From: Candidatus Rifleibacteriota bacterium
GTDB lineage: Bacteria > Muiribacteriota > Ozemobacteria > Ozemobacterales > Ozemobacteraceae
Reading direction: 5' to 3'
Length of the DNA stretch: 64,000 nucleotides
Assembly: GCA_012517355.1 (NCBI GenBank)
Contig: JAAYVD010000032.1
Span: 1-64,000, forward strand
How positions within the stretch are numbered: the stretch's first letter is position 1; the number at the start of each line of letters is the position of its first letter. Position numbers and translations under genes: made by a program. Below, one piece after another: positions 44,096 through 52,425 of this stretch. The notes under the pieces are model-generated. The model searched no databases. It was not told the DNA's origin and worked only from the letters and a program-made list of their open reading frames with translations.

Positions 44096-46705
44096 CTAGC
44101 GGGGACGTCGTTCGGCGAAGAAGGCGCGGGCTTCCTCCAGGAGGCGGGCCAGCGGCCCCCGCACCAGGCGGGCCGGCGGCAGCGACTCGAGGAAGTAGGC
44201 GCCGTAGGGCTTGGTGAGGAGGCGGCGGTCGAGGATCCAGACGGTGCCGTGGTCCCCCTTGCCGCGGATGAGCCGGCCGAAGCCCTGCTTGAGCTTGATG
44301 GCGGCCAATGGCAGCTGGTATTCCTGGAACGGGTTGCGCCCCTCCTCTTCGAGGCGTTCCTGGCGGGCGGCCAGCACGGGGTCGTCGGGAACGGCGAACG
44401 GGAGCTTGATGATGACCAGGTTGCGCAGGGCCTGGCCGGGGACGTCGATGCCTTCCCAGAAACTGTCGGTGGCGAACAGCACGCCGTTGCCGTCCTCGCG
44501 GAACCTTTCCAGGAGGTGGTGCCGCTCCATCTCCCCCTGCCGGAAGCAGGCCAGGCCCGCGGCGGTGAGGCGGTCGGCGAGGGCGTTCGACAGGCCGTGC
44601 ACCTGGGCGTGGCTGGTGCAGAGGACGAGGGTGCCGCCCCGCGAGGTCTGCACGATTTCGAAGAGCGGGTCGTGGAGGGCGGCCAGGAAGTCGGAGCGGG
44701 TCGGTTCGGGCAGGTCGCTGGGCACGAACAGGCGCGCCTGAACCTGGTAGTCGAAGGGCGAAGGGAAGCGGCCGGTCAGGGGTTCGGGGGTGATCTCGTC
44801 GGAATCGAGGCCCAGCCGGGACTTGACGAAATCGAAGGTGCGCCGGGTCGACAGGGTGCCCGAGACCAGCACCACGCTGCGGATCGGCTGGAAGACCGAG
44901 TGGACCATCGCCTCGACGACCGAGACGGGGGCGGAATGGACGGCGGGATAGCGGGACCGTCCCCTGACCCCGACCGCGAAGAAATGCACATACTGGGCGC
45001 GTTCGGCCGACTCCTCGTCGAAGACCAGCTTCAGTCCGTCGCGCGCCTCGCCGAACCGGGCGACGAGGCTGCCGACCTCGGACAGGGGCACCTCGAACGC
45101 CTTGCGGCCGGCGTCGTCCTCCTCGAGCCCGGCGGCGACCCGGCGCTGCAGACGGCGGAGGGCGCGGGTGAACTCCTGCAACTGCTCGTCGAGCTTGCCC
45201 GCGGCGATCTTCAGCCGGGCGAACGGTTCCGACCGTTCGACGGCGGGGCCGAGGCGGAGCCGCTGCTCGCCCGGGTGCGGCTCGCGCGGCCCGATGACGA
45301 GGTCGGCGACCTGGTCGAACAGGTCGTTGGCGAACCCGCCGAGATCCTGGCGGCGGGGCATGATCTCGTCGCGCAGCAGTTTCAGGATGCCGGCCCGCTC
45401 CTGGGCGGAATACGGCCCGAGGCCGGCTTCGAGCCTGGCCTCCAGGACGGCGAGGACCCCCTTCTCGCGCCGGCCCCGGCGCTGGTGCAGGCGGCCGAGC
45501 AGCCGCTGGAAGCCGAGGCCGGTGGTGCGGAAGCCGAAATGGCGGGTGGCAGTGTCTTCGAGGTTGTGGGCCTCATCGAGGACGGCGGCCTTGTATCCGG
45601 GGATGATCGCGGTCTGCTCGTATTCCTGCATGGCGGCGCGCAGCGCGAGGTCGGTGAACAGCAGGTGGTGGTTGACCACGAGCAGGTCGGCCTCGGCGGC
45701 CTTGCGGCGGGCGCTGTAGAAGAAGCAGGGATTGTAATGGGCGCACTTGACGCCGATGCAGGAATCCTTTTCCGAGTTCAGTTTTTCCCACAGCTTCTCG
45801 TCGGGGACCCAGTTCAGGTCGGCCAGCGAGCCGTCGGTGGTCTTGGCGGCCCAGGCCTGCAGGCGTCCGAACTGCTCGAGTTCGTCGAGGTCGAGCAGGA
45901 CGTCGCCCTCGGGGGCGCCGACGATCTCCTCGAGGCGACGCTGGCAGAGGTAGTTGGCGCGACCCTTGACGAGGCAGAAGGCGAAGGGAAAGGGCAGCGC
46001 CTTCTGCAGGAAGGGCAGGTCCTTCTGGCAGAGCTGCTGTTGCAGGTTGATGGTGTTGGTCGAGACGACGACGCGGCACTTGTTCTGGCGGGCGAAGAAG
46101 AGGGCCGGCACCAGGTAGGCCAGGCTTTTGCCGACGCCGGTCTCCCCTTCCAGGATGGCGTGGCAGGGGGTGTTGAAGGCGTCGATGACCGCTTCGAGCA
46201 GGCCCATCTGGCCCGGCCGCGCCTCGAACTTCGGCAGCAGGCGGCTGATCGGGCCGTCCCCGGCGAACAGGGCGCCGATGGCGTGGGCGTCGAGGGGCTC
46301 GACAATCTCCTCGCGGAAGGGTTCCACCACGACGTAGGCCCGCCGGCAGGCGTTGTCGTGGATGGCAAACCCGATGCCCGAAGATCCGCACAGCGAAGCC
46401 ACCTGCAGGTCGGCGTCAGAAGGAGACAGCAGGCCGGTCGGGTGGTTGTGCAGCAGGATGTCGCCCGGCCGGAGTCCGCGCAGGATGGCCGGGGCCCGGT
46501 CGGCCGCGCCGCGGGCCAGGATGCGCAGGTCCCCCCACCGCCCGCCTTCCTGGACGGTGGCCGCCGACAGGACCTCGGCGCCGCCGGCCGCCTCGATCTC
46601 GGCGGCCAGAAAGCGTTTCTCCTCGGCGACCAAAGGGAACCGGCCCCCCGGCGGGGAGGGGTCGGCCTCGCCGGAGGATGCGTCGATACGCGGTTTCCTG
46701 GCCAT
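44096..46705 (-). CDS. DinG-family Fe-S DNA helicase with N-terminal RadC/JAMM-like domain
   Basis: In this 869-residue protein, residues 1-130 hold HNHPTGLLSPSDAD, a JAMM/RadC pattern H86-x-H88-x7-S96-x2-D99. The helicase part has Walker A GETGVGKS (187-194) and four cysteines C254, C316, C321, C327 in the XPD/DinG Fe-S position. DEAH (377-380), TLVLCTSHAQV, FATDSFWEGIDVPG and KQGFGRLIRG (motif VI) follow. It should be a 5'-3' superfamily 2 helicase acting on R-loops, flaps or other repair intermediates. E. coli DinG has no such N-domain, and some Firmicutes DinG carry an exonuclease there instead. A TTGACA/TAGAAT promoter directly precedes it. Confidence 0.85.
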   Translation of the reverse strand: MARKPRIDASSGEADPSPPGGRFPLVAEEKRFLAAEIEAAGGAEVLSAATVQEGGRWGDLRILARGAADRAPAILRGLRPGDILLHNHPTGLLSPSDADLQVASLCGSSGIGFAIHDNACRRAYVVVEPFREEIVEPLDAHAIGALFAGDGPISRLLPKFEARPGQMGLLEAVIDAFNTPCHAILEGETGVGKSLAYLVPALFFARQNKCRVVVSTNTINLQQQLCQKDLPFLQKALPFPFAFCLVKGRANYLCQRRLEEIVGAPEGDVLLDLDELEQFGRLQAWAAKTTDGSLADLNWVPDEKLWEKLNSEKDSCIGVKCAHYNPCFFYSARRKAAEADLLVVNHHLLFTDLALRAAMQEYEQTAIIPGYKAAVLDEAHNLEDTATRHFGFRTTGLGFQRLLGRLHQRRGRREKGVLAVLEARLEAGLGPYSAQERAGILKLLRDEIMPRRQDLGGFANDLFDQVADLVIGPREPHPGEQRLRLGPAVERSEPFARLKIAAGKLDEQLQEFTRALRRLQRRVAAGLEEDDAGRKAFEVPLSEVGSLVARFGEARDGLKLVFDEESAERAQYVHFFAVGVRGRSRYPAVHSAPVSVVEAMVHSVFQPIRSVVLVSGTLSTRRTFDFVKSRLGLDSDEITPEPLTGRFPSPFDYQVQARLFVPSDLPEPTRSDFLAALHDPLFEIVQTSRGGTLVLCTSHAQVHGLSNALADRLTAAGLACFRQGEMERHHLLERFREDGNGVLFATDSFWEGIDVPGQALRNLVIIKLPFAVPDDPVLAARQERLEEEGRNPFQEYQLPLAAIKLKQGFGRLIRGKGDHGTVWILDRRLLTKPYGAYFLESLPPARLVRGPLARLLEEARAFFAERRPR

Positions 46706-46713
46706 GGACCGGC

Positions 46714-46742
46714 ATTCTAAGCCGCTCCGCCGGGGGTGTCAA
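46714..46742 (-). promoter_or_regulatory. sigma-70-type promoter of the DinG-like gene
   Basis: Minus strand: TTGACA (46742-46737), a 17-bp spacer and TAGAAT (46719-46714). The -10 ends only 8 bp before ATG 46705, so the transcript would be nearly leaderless, or the true start codon is slightly downstream. Confidence 0.7.
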
Positions 46743-46778
46743 TCCTGCTGCCCCCGCGGGGACAAAACGCCAAGGACC

Positions 46779-47855
46779 TCAGAAGGAGAGATCGGCGCTG
46801 GTTTCCCAGCGGCGGTAGCGGCGGTCGGTGGGGACGGCGCCGTCGAGGCGGTGCCAGTCCAGGTAGTCGGCGGAGAGGGCCAGATGCTTCGTCAGCCGGA
46901 ACTTGGCGGTCAGGTGGGTCCCTTCCATGTTGAGCCGTTTCTCGTAGGAGACGAAGGCGGGGGGAGTGACCTGGGCCCCGACCCGCAACCACTGCACGAT
47001 ACCCTGGAAGGTGCGGTCGTGCTTCATCCGGCCCAGGACCAGCGTGGCGTTGAGCCCCTGCCGGCCGCGTTCGGGACCAACCGCGCGCAGGTTGCGGGCG
47101 GCGTCGAGGGTGAGGCGCACCTGCCCGGGCAGATCGACGGCACCGTACAGGTTGACGGTGCGGTAGCCCGGGGCGAGGTTGCCCCGCCACCAGGCCGGGT
47201 CGAGATGGTAGTCGAAGTGGTCGAGCCGCCACTCGGCCTGCACCTTTCCCCAGTGCGGCTTGCCGAGCGCACCCAGCACGAACAGGCGGTCGCCCCGGAA
47301 ACGCAGGTCGCGGTGGACGAGGAAGGCGCCGCCGTGCCATGCCGCGGTCGCCCCGGGACGGAAGGGCAACTCGGTCCACAGGCCGTCCCAGTAGATGTCG
47401 TTGTCCCAGAGCATCTCGGATTTGTTCTTCAGAAAGGGCACCTGGGTGCGCCCGAGGCGCAGCCTGCCGCCGGCCCGCCCGCAGGCGCGTTGTCCGTAGA
47501 GGTTCGTGATCTGGAACTGGGCCGGCCCCAGCGGGGTCTTCTCGTCGCGGCCGAGGCATAGCAGGGCGCTGGTCAGCCGCTGGTTGTCGATGGTCGACAG
47601 GCTGAACCGCCAGTCCCAGCCACCGTCGCGCCCGTCGAGGAAGAAGCGGAGGCGTCCGGCGATGACCCGCTTGGTGGATTCCTTCCCCTTGGCGTTTTCG
47701 GTGACGGTCTTCACCCAGGACCGGTGCGACAGGTCTCCCGTCACCACCATGGGCCGGTGGCGCGCTGCCGTTCCCGGGGCCGCCTGGGCGGCCAGGACGG
47801 CCGTTATACAACCCAAAACGATCAGATGCCGTGCCGTGTTCCGAAGAATGCGCAT
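46779..47855 (-). CDS. putative outer-membrane beta-barrel protein
   Basis: The 358 residues begin with a signal peptide (about 1-27, core IVLGCITAVLAAQAA). The rest alternates polar and aromatic residues in short strands (FLDGRDGGWDWRFSL, HLTAKFRLTKHLALSADYLD) and ends ...SADLSF with a terminal phenylalanine, the usual barrel-assembly signal. It resembles alginate-export/porin-like proteins in style, but I cannot name a family. AAGGA lies 8 bp before ATG 47855, under a divergent promoter pair shared with the phosphofructokinase gene. Confidence 0.65.
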   Translation of the reverse strand: MRILRNTARHLIVLGCITAVLAAQAAPGTAARHRPMVVTGDLSHRSWVKTVTENAKGKESTKRVIAGRLRFFLDGRDGGWDWRFSLSTIDNQRLTSALLCLGRDEKTPLGPAQFQITNLYGQRACGRAGGRLRLGRTQVPFLKNKSEMLWDNDIYWDGLWTELPFRPGATAAWHGGAFLVHRDLRFRGDRLFVLGALGKPHWGKVQAEWRLDHFDYHLDPAWWRGNLAPGYRTVNLYGAVDLPGQVRLTLDAARNLRAVGPERGRQGLNATLVLGRMKHDRTFQGIVQWLRVGAQVTPPAFVSYEKRLNMEGTHLTAKFRLTKHLALSADYLDWHRLDGAVPTDRRYRRWETSADLSF

Positions 47856-47901
47856 GACCAGTCCTTTATGGTTGTGTAAGGTAGGAAAACATCCTCATCG
47901 G

Positions 47902-47930
47902 ATAGTAGCGCTTGCCGTAGCAGGAGTCAA
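47902..47930 (-). promoter_or_regulatory. sigma-70-type promoter of the outer-membrane protein gene
   Basis: Minus strand: TTGACT (47930-47925), a 17-bp spacer and TACTAT (47907-47902). It lies back-to-back with the phosphofructokinase promoter, the two -35 boxes being 11 bp apart. Confidence 0.7.
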
Positions 47931-47941
47931 TCATGCCCCTC

Positions 47942-47970
47942 TTGACCCGGAATGGGGAAGGGGGCATACT
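47942..47970 (+). promoter_or_regulatory. sigma-70-type promoter of the phosphofructokinase gene
   Basis: TTGACC (47942-47947), a 17-bp spacer and CATACT (47965-47970), 43 bp before ATG 48014. Confidence 0.7.
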
Positions 47971-48013
47971 GCGGCTGTTTCACCGCGGAAAATCCAACCC
48001 GAAGAGGTGCATC

Positions 48014-49222
48014 ATGGGAAAACTGGTCGGTAACGTCCTCATCGCCCAGGGCGGCGGCCCCACGGCCGTCATCAATCAGAGCCTGGTCGGCGCGGTCCTC
48101 GAGTCGCGCAAGTTTCCGGAGGTCGAACGGGTGTACGGGGCCCTGCACGGGGTCCGCGGCATCCTCGAGGAGGATTTCGTCGATCTGACCCAGGCGACCA
48201 CCCACAATCTCGAACGGGTCGCCCGCACCCCCAGTTCCGCGCTGTTGTCCACCCGCGACAAGCCGGACGCCGCCTATTGCGAGAAGATCTTCAAGATCTG
48301 CATGAAGCACAACGTCCGCTACTTCTTCTACAACGGCGGCAACGACTCGGCCGACGCCGTGCGCATCGTCAACGACAACGCCCGCAATGCCGGCTACGAG
48401 CTGCGCTGCGTCCACATCCCCAAGACCATCGACAACGACCTTCGCGTCACCGACCACTGCCCCGGGTACGGCTCGGCGGCCCGGTTCGTCGCCCTCGCCT
48501 TCGCCGGCATCAACCTCGACAACCGCGCCCTGCCCGGCGTCTACATCGGCGTGGTCATGGGGCGGCACGCCGGGTTCCTGACCGCCGCCGCCGCCTTCGC
48601 CCGCAAGTACGAGGACGACGGCCCGCATCTCATCTACGTTCCCGAGCGGACCTTCCGCAAGGACCAGTTTCTGAAAGATGTCGACGAGATCTACAAGAAG
48701 TTCGGCCGCTGCATCATCGCGGTGTCGGAGGGCATCATCGGTGAGGACGGCAAGCCGATCATCACCCAGCTCACCGGCTGCACCGAGAAGGACGCCCACG
48801 GCAACGTGCAGCTGTCGGGCACCGGGGCTCTCGGCGACCTGCTCGGCGAGCTGGTGAAGAAGGAACTGAAGATCAAGCGCGTGCGCTCCGACACCTTCGG
48901 CTACCTGCAGCGCAGCTTCGTGGGCATCGTTTCGGAGGTCGATCAGCAGGAGGCCCGCGAGGTCGGCGAGAAGGCGGCCCAGTTCGCCCTGTGGAACAAC
49001 GTCGACGGGTCGGTGGCCATCCGGCGCACCGGCGACTATTCGGTCGACTACTTCCTGACCCCGCTCGAGACCGTCGCCAAGGAAACCAAGCACATGCCCG
49101 ACAGCTTCATCACCCCCTTCGGCACCGACGTCACCACCGAGTTCCTCAACTACGCCCGCCCGCTGCTCGGGACCATGCCGGAATACGAGCGGCTGATGGC
49201 CCCGGTGGTCGCCAAGAAGTAG
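48014..49222 (+). CDS. 6-phosphofructokinase, pyrophosphate-dependent type
   Basis: The 402-residue PFKA-superfamily enzyme phosphorylates fructose 6-phosphate. The phosphoryl-donor site reads GGNDS (108-112) and PKTIDND (136-142). The Asp at 111 and Lys at 137, in place of two glycines in ATP enzymes, are the known determinants of PPi use, and D140 is the catalytic base. MGRHAGFL and PERTF-like segments are also typical. ATG 48014 follows AAGAGG; codons upstream to 47933 overlap the promoter. PPi dependence makes the step reversible, saves ATP and fits an energy-limited anaerobe. A strong hairpin follows. Confidence 0.88.
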   Translation: MGKLVGNVLIAQGGGPTAVINQSLVGAVLESRKFPEVERVYGALHGVRGILEEDFVDLTQATTHNLERVARTPSSALLSTRDKPDAAYCEKIFKICMKHNVRYFFYNGGNDSADAVRIVNDNARNAGYELRCVHIPKTIDNDLRVTDHCPGYGSAARFVALAFAGINLDNRALPGVYIGVVMGRHAGFLTAAAAFARKYEDDGPHLIYVPERTFRKDQFLKDVDEIYKKFGRCIIAVSEGIIGEDGKPIITQLTGCTEKDAHGNVQLSGTGALGDLLGELVKKELKIKRVRSDTFGYLQRSFVGIVSEVDQQEAREVGEKAAQFALWNNVDGSVAIRRTGDYSVDYFLTPLETVAKETKHMPDSFITPFGTDVTTEFLNYARPLLGTMPEYERLMAPVVAKK

Positions 49223-49241
49223 GCTCCGCGCGGATTCCGCC

Positions 49242-49273
49242 GGAACAGGGAGCCCCCGTGGGCTCCCTGTTCC
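49242..49273 (+). terminator. 14-bp perfect hairpin after the phosphofructokinase gene
   Basis: Bases 49242-49255 pair perfectly with 49260-49273 around a 4-nt loop, 20 bp after the stop. Only TGTC follows instead of a U-run; it may serve as a bidirectional terminator for the converging genes. Confidence 0.7.
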
Positions 49274-49445
49274 TGTCATACGCCGGTCCCGCGGACTCCC
49301 GAGCCAAAGGCCCTGACCGGCCAGCCCGTGGGCGGACCGGGATCAGCGGGTGTCCGCGCCCATCGGCGAAAAGGAGATCCGTTCCTTTCCCGATGCGGGA
49401 TGGGCAGGTATTCCCCCGGCGGGTGGCTGCACCCGGACCAGGGGA

Positions 49446-50378
49446 TTACCCTTCCGGTTCGGCGAGGGCTTCGAGCAGGTAGGCCAGCGTCAGGAAGGCG
49501 TCGCCGAAGGGGCCGTGACCCTGGTGGGCCAGCACGCCCGGTTCCCACCAGCCCAGCAGCAGGTCGACGAACCCGGCCCGGGAGCTCAGGGCCAGGGCGC
49601 CGCCCTCGACCCCCACCTGTTCCCCGCCGGCCAGGCGCAGAGGGTCGGCGCCGCGCGGCGCCACCACCGTACCGCTCGAGCGGCGCACGCGCGTCAGGTA
49701 GTCGCCCACCCGCTGGGCCATGGCGTGGGTGGTCCAGGGCCGGCCGTCGGCATCGGCGAACTGCAGGCTCTGGCCGTCGGCCGAGACGGTGGCGGTCGGG
49801 CCGTCGGCCTGCCGTTCGGTGAACAGCCGGTATTCGGGCCGGCCGGCGAACCACCGGTCGAAATGGGGGAAGGGGTGGTCGAGGCGGCCGAGGCGGGGGC
49901 GGGGCTCGAGGAAGGGGTCGAGCAGCACGCGCAGCCCGTTCAGGTAGGGCGTCACCAGGTCGGTCGATCCGATGACCCCCAGCTTGTTCAGGGGCGACGG
50001 GGAGACCTCGGGCAGGTCGGCCTCGGTGAACGGGCCGCCGTGGTTGCCGACGGCCAGCAGCCGGAAGGTGCCGGCCGGCTCCTCGTCGAGGAACAACCCG
50101 AGGGGCATGCCCCGCAGGCTGACCGCCTGCGACACGGCCGAGATGGGGGCGGCGGCGTCGGCCAGAAAGACGTTCAGGCCGGCCTGTGACAGGCCGGCGG
50201 CCACGCCGTCGGCGACCTCGGCCAGGCCGGGGACGCCGGCGAATCCCACCAGCACCGACGGGAAGCGGCTTCCCGAAGTCAACACGAGGTCGCGGAACGG
50301 GCGGTTGGCCGGCTCGGCCAGCCACCAGCCGTCGGCCAGGTTGTCGGCGGTGAAGACCGCCGGTCCGACCGGGTTCAC
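49446..50378 (-). CDS. degenerate phosphohexomutase-like protein
   Basis: The 310 residues show the order of secondary structure of a phosphoglucomutase/phosphomannomutase domain I. There is a VLVGFAGVPGLAEVADGVAAGLSQAGLNV stretch where mutases have VVVGRDTR...LAEAVAAGLAAAGVDV, then a site where T-A-S-H-N-P with the phosphoserine should be. Here that site is LFLDEEPAGTFRLLAVGNHGG, with no Ser-His-Asn-Pro. A loop-containing domain continues, but the protein is shorter than mutases (about 450). It starts with GTG 50378 overlapping the ROK kinase stop, so the two are coupled, which supports a sugar-phosphate role. Catalysis looks lost; the homology itself is by eye. Confidence 0.45.
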   Translation of the reverse strand: MNPVGPAVFTADNLADGWWLAEPANRPFRDLVLTSGSRFPSVLVGFAGVPGLAEVADGVAAGLSQAGLNVFLADAAAPISAVSQAVSLRGMPLGLFLDEEPAGTFRLLAVGNHGGPFTEADLPEVSPSPLNKLGVIGSTDLVTPYLNGLRVLLDPFLEPRPRLGRLDHPFPHFDRWFAGRPEYRLFTERQADGPTATVSADGQSLQFADADGRPWTTHAMAQRVGDYLTRVRRSSGTVVAPRGADPLRLAGGEQVGVEGGALALSSRAGFVDLLLGWWEPGVLAHQGHGPFGDAFLTLAYLLEALAEPEG

Positions 50379-51334
50379 GCGAACAGGGCGGCGCCGCCCA
50401 GGAAGACCGCCTCGGTCTCGAAGCGGGCCTCCCCCAGCAGGTCGTCGCCGCGGTCGGCGACCGGCAGGATGTGCCGGTGGAGGGCGGCCCGTGCGTCGGG
50501 CAGGAAGAACTTCTTCAGCGCCATCACGCCGCCCCCCAGCAGGATCCGGTCGGGGTTGAGCAGCGTGTGGACGTTGGCCAGGGCGAGGCCGAGGTAGCGG
50601 CCGGCCTTGGCCAGGGCCGCGAGGGCCACCTCGTCGCCCTCGCGGGCGGCCTTTCCGACCAGGTGCCCGGTCACCTTGTCGAGGTCGTCGCCGACCTCGT
50701 CCCGGATCAGGCTCTTGGCGCCCTTCTGGAGCCGGCGTTTGACCTCGTTCTCGATGCCGCGGCCGGACGAGAACGCCTCGAAGCAGCCCTTATGGCCGCA
50801 GCCGCAGACGGGGCCTTCGGGGTCGAGGCAGATGTGGCCGATCTCGCCGGCCGAGTTGGTGGCGCCCTGGCAGAGCTGTCCGTTGAGCACGATCCCGCTG
50901 CCGATGCCGGTTCCCAGGAAGATGTTGACGAAGTTGTCGAGCCCCTTCCCCGCCCCGAACTTCCATTCGGCGATGGTCGCCGCCCGCACGTCGTTGGTGA
51001 CGCGCACCGGCAGCCCGAGGGCGGCCGACAGGCTCCCGCCCAGGGGCGCATTGGTCCAGCGCAGGTTGGGGGCATACAACACGGCCCCGGTGCGGGGGTC
51101 GATCTGGCCGGCGGCGCCGATGCCGACGCCCGCCACCTGGGCGGGATCGGTGTCTCCCATCGCGGCCCGGGCCGCCCCCGCCATCGCCTCGATGACGGCG
51201 TCGAAGCCCTTCGCGGCATGGGTGGGAACGACCACCTTCTTCAGGATCTCGCCGCCCCGGCAGAGGCCCGCGGCGATCTTCGTGCCGCCGAGGTCCATGC
51301 CGATGGAGAAAACCGCCTTGGAACGCCGGGCCAT
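50375..51334 (-). CDS. ROK-family sugar kinase, glucokinase-like
   Basis: The 319-residue protein has the N-terminal phosphate loop MDLGGTKIAAG, catalytic D115 in TNDVRAA, and the ROK zinc site H167 with C177-G-C179 and C184 (GHICLDPEG... CGCGHKGC). The PNLRWTNAPL and STGIG-like GTGIGSGIV segments match glucokinase/fructokinase-type ROK enzymes. AAGGAGG precedes ATG 51334. It is second in a moaA - ROK - mutase-like operon. Glucose 6-phosphate would feed the PPi-phosphofructokinase encoded next door. N-acetyl-sugars are alternative substrates. Confidence 0.88.
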   Translation of the reverse strand: MARRSKAVFSIGMDLGGTKIAAGLCRGGEILKKVVVPTHAAKGFDAVIEAMAGAARAAMGDTDPAQVAGVGIGAAGQIDPRTGAVLYAPNLRWTNAPLGGSLSAALGLPVRVTNDVRAATIAEWKFGAGKGLDNFVNIFLGTGIGSGIVLNGQLCQGATNSAGEIGHICLDPEGPVCGCGHKGCFEAFSSGRGIENEVKRRLQKGAKSLIRDEVGDDLDKVTGHLVGKAAREGDEVALAALAKAGRYLGLALANVHTLLNPDRILLGGGVMALKKFFLPDARAALHRHILPVADRGDDLLGEARFETEAVFLGGAALFA

Positions 51335-51350
51335 GGGAAACCTCCTTTGA

Positions 51351-52307
51351 TCATCCTCCGATGTCGGACAGGGAAACGCAGCGCGCGCCTTCGAACCGGG
51401 CGCAGGGTTTGCCCGTCGCCCGCTTGCGCGCGCCCAGGTCGCGGATGAGTGTGCGCAACTGCTCCTGGCCGAGGTTCTCGACCGGGAACCCCTCGCGGGA
51501 GTCCAGGCAGGGAAGCAGCACCCCCGTGGCGGTCAGCCGCAGCCGGTTGCAGGATTGGCAGAACGGGTGGGTGCGGGAACTGATGAACCCGATCCGGCCG
51601 CGCCCGTTGACGATGCGGAAAACCTGGGCCGGGCCGCCCCCGTTGCGGGTGTCGTCGGCGGCCAGGGTCAGGAAGCGGGAAAGACGGTCCAGGACCGCCT
51701 CCTGGGGGACGAAGGGGGCGGCGGCGGCGGCCTGGAACGGCATACGCTCGATGAACCGCACGTCGACCGCCCGTTCCTGGGCGAACCGGCCGAAATCCTC
51801 GATCTCGTCGTCGTTTTCGCCGGGGATGATCACGACGTTGATCTTGACCGGCGCCAGCCCGCATCGGATCGCGGCCTCGATGCCGGCCAGGACCTCTTCG
51901 ATCCGGCCGAGGCGGGTGATGCGGGTGAACCGCTCCGGGCGGAGGGAATCGAGGCTGACGTTGACGCGGTGCAGGCCCGCCTCGCGCAGGGGGGCGGCGA
52001 GCCGGGCCAGCAGGACTCCGTTGGTGGTCAGCGACAGGTCGTCGATCCGGGGGAACCCCGCCAGCTGCCGCACCAGCTCGACCACGCCCTTGCGGACGAG
52101 CGGTTCCCCGCCCGTGACCCGCACCCGGTGCACCCCCTCGGCGATGGCTGCTTCGACGACCGCCAGGATCGTCTCGTAGCGCAGGATCTGGGCGTGGGCG
52201 ACCTTCGGCACGCCCTCCGGGGGCATGCAGTACACGCACCGGAGGTTGCACCGGTCGGTGATCGACAGCCGCAGGTATTCGAAGACGGGCCGGGAACTGG
52301 CTTCCAT
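51351..52307 (-). CDS. moaA: GTP 3',8-cyclase (molybdenum cofactor biosynthesis protein A)
   Basis: The 318-residue radical SAM enzyme makes the first Moco intermediate from GTP. N-terminal cluster: C20, C24, C27 in DRCNLRCVYCMPPEG. C-terminal cluster: FCQSCNRLRLT and LLPCL. The protein ends SDIGG, with the C-terminal Gly-Gly needed for activity. The frame extends far upstream; ATG 52307 is chosen because the candidate -10 overlaps the alternative ATG 52322. This enzyme is needed by the molybdenum hydroxylase encoded at 27023-29905. No other Moco genes are in the window. It heads the operon with the ROK kinase. Confidence 0.93.
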   Translation of the reverse strand: MEASSRPVFEYLRLSITDRCNLRCVYCMPPEGVPKVAHAQILRYETILAVVEAAIAEGVHRVRVTGGEPLVRKGVVELVRQLAGFPRIDDLSLTTNGVLLARLAAPLREAGLHRVNVSLDSLRPERFTRITRLGRIEEVLAGIEAAIRCGLAPVKINVVIIPGENDDEIEDFGRFAQERAVDVRFIERMPFQAAAAAPFVPQEAVLDRLSRFLTLAADDTRNGGGPAQVFRIVNGRGRIGFISSRTHPFCQSCNRLRLTATGVLLPCLDSREGFPVENLGQEQLRTLIRDLGARKRATGKPCARFEGARCVSLSDIGG

Positions 52308-52320
52308 AGGATGCGTGCCC

Positions 52321-52349
52321 ATGGTAGACCCCGGCCCTGCGTTCGTCAA
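52321..52349 (-). promoter_or_regulatory. possible promoter of moaA
   Basis: Minus strand: TTGACG (52349-52344), a 17-bp spacer and TACCAT (52326-52321). If real, transcription starts within about 10 bp of ATG 52307 and the mRNA is nearly leaderless. Confidence 0.5.
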
Positions 52350-52368
52350 GGGTGACCAGGCCAGGGGT

Positions 52369-52397
52369 TTGACACTTCCCTGATCCATTCTTAAGAT
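52369..52397 (+). promoter_or_regulatory. sigma-70-type promoter of the SH3-NlpC/P60 gene
   Basis: TTGACA (52369-52374), a 17-bp spacer and TAAGAT (52392-52397). A CGGAGGGA ribosome site and ATG 52426 follow. Divergent to the moaA promoter. Confidence 0.75.
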
Positions 52398-52425
52398 TAA
52401 AATACTTCTCTCCCGGAGGGAACGT

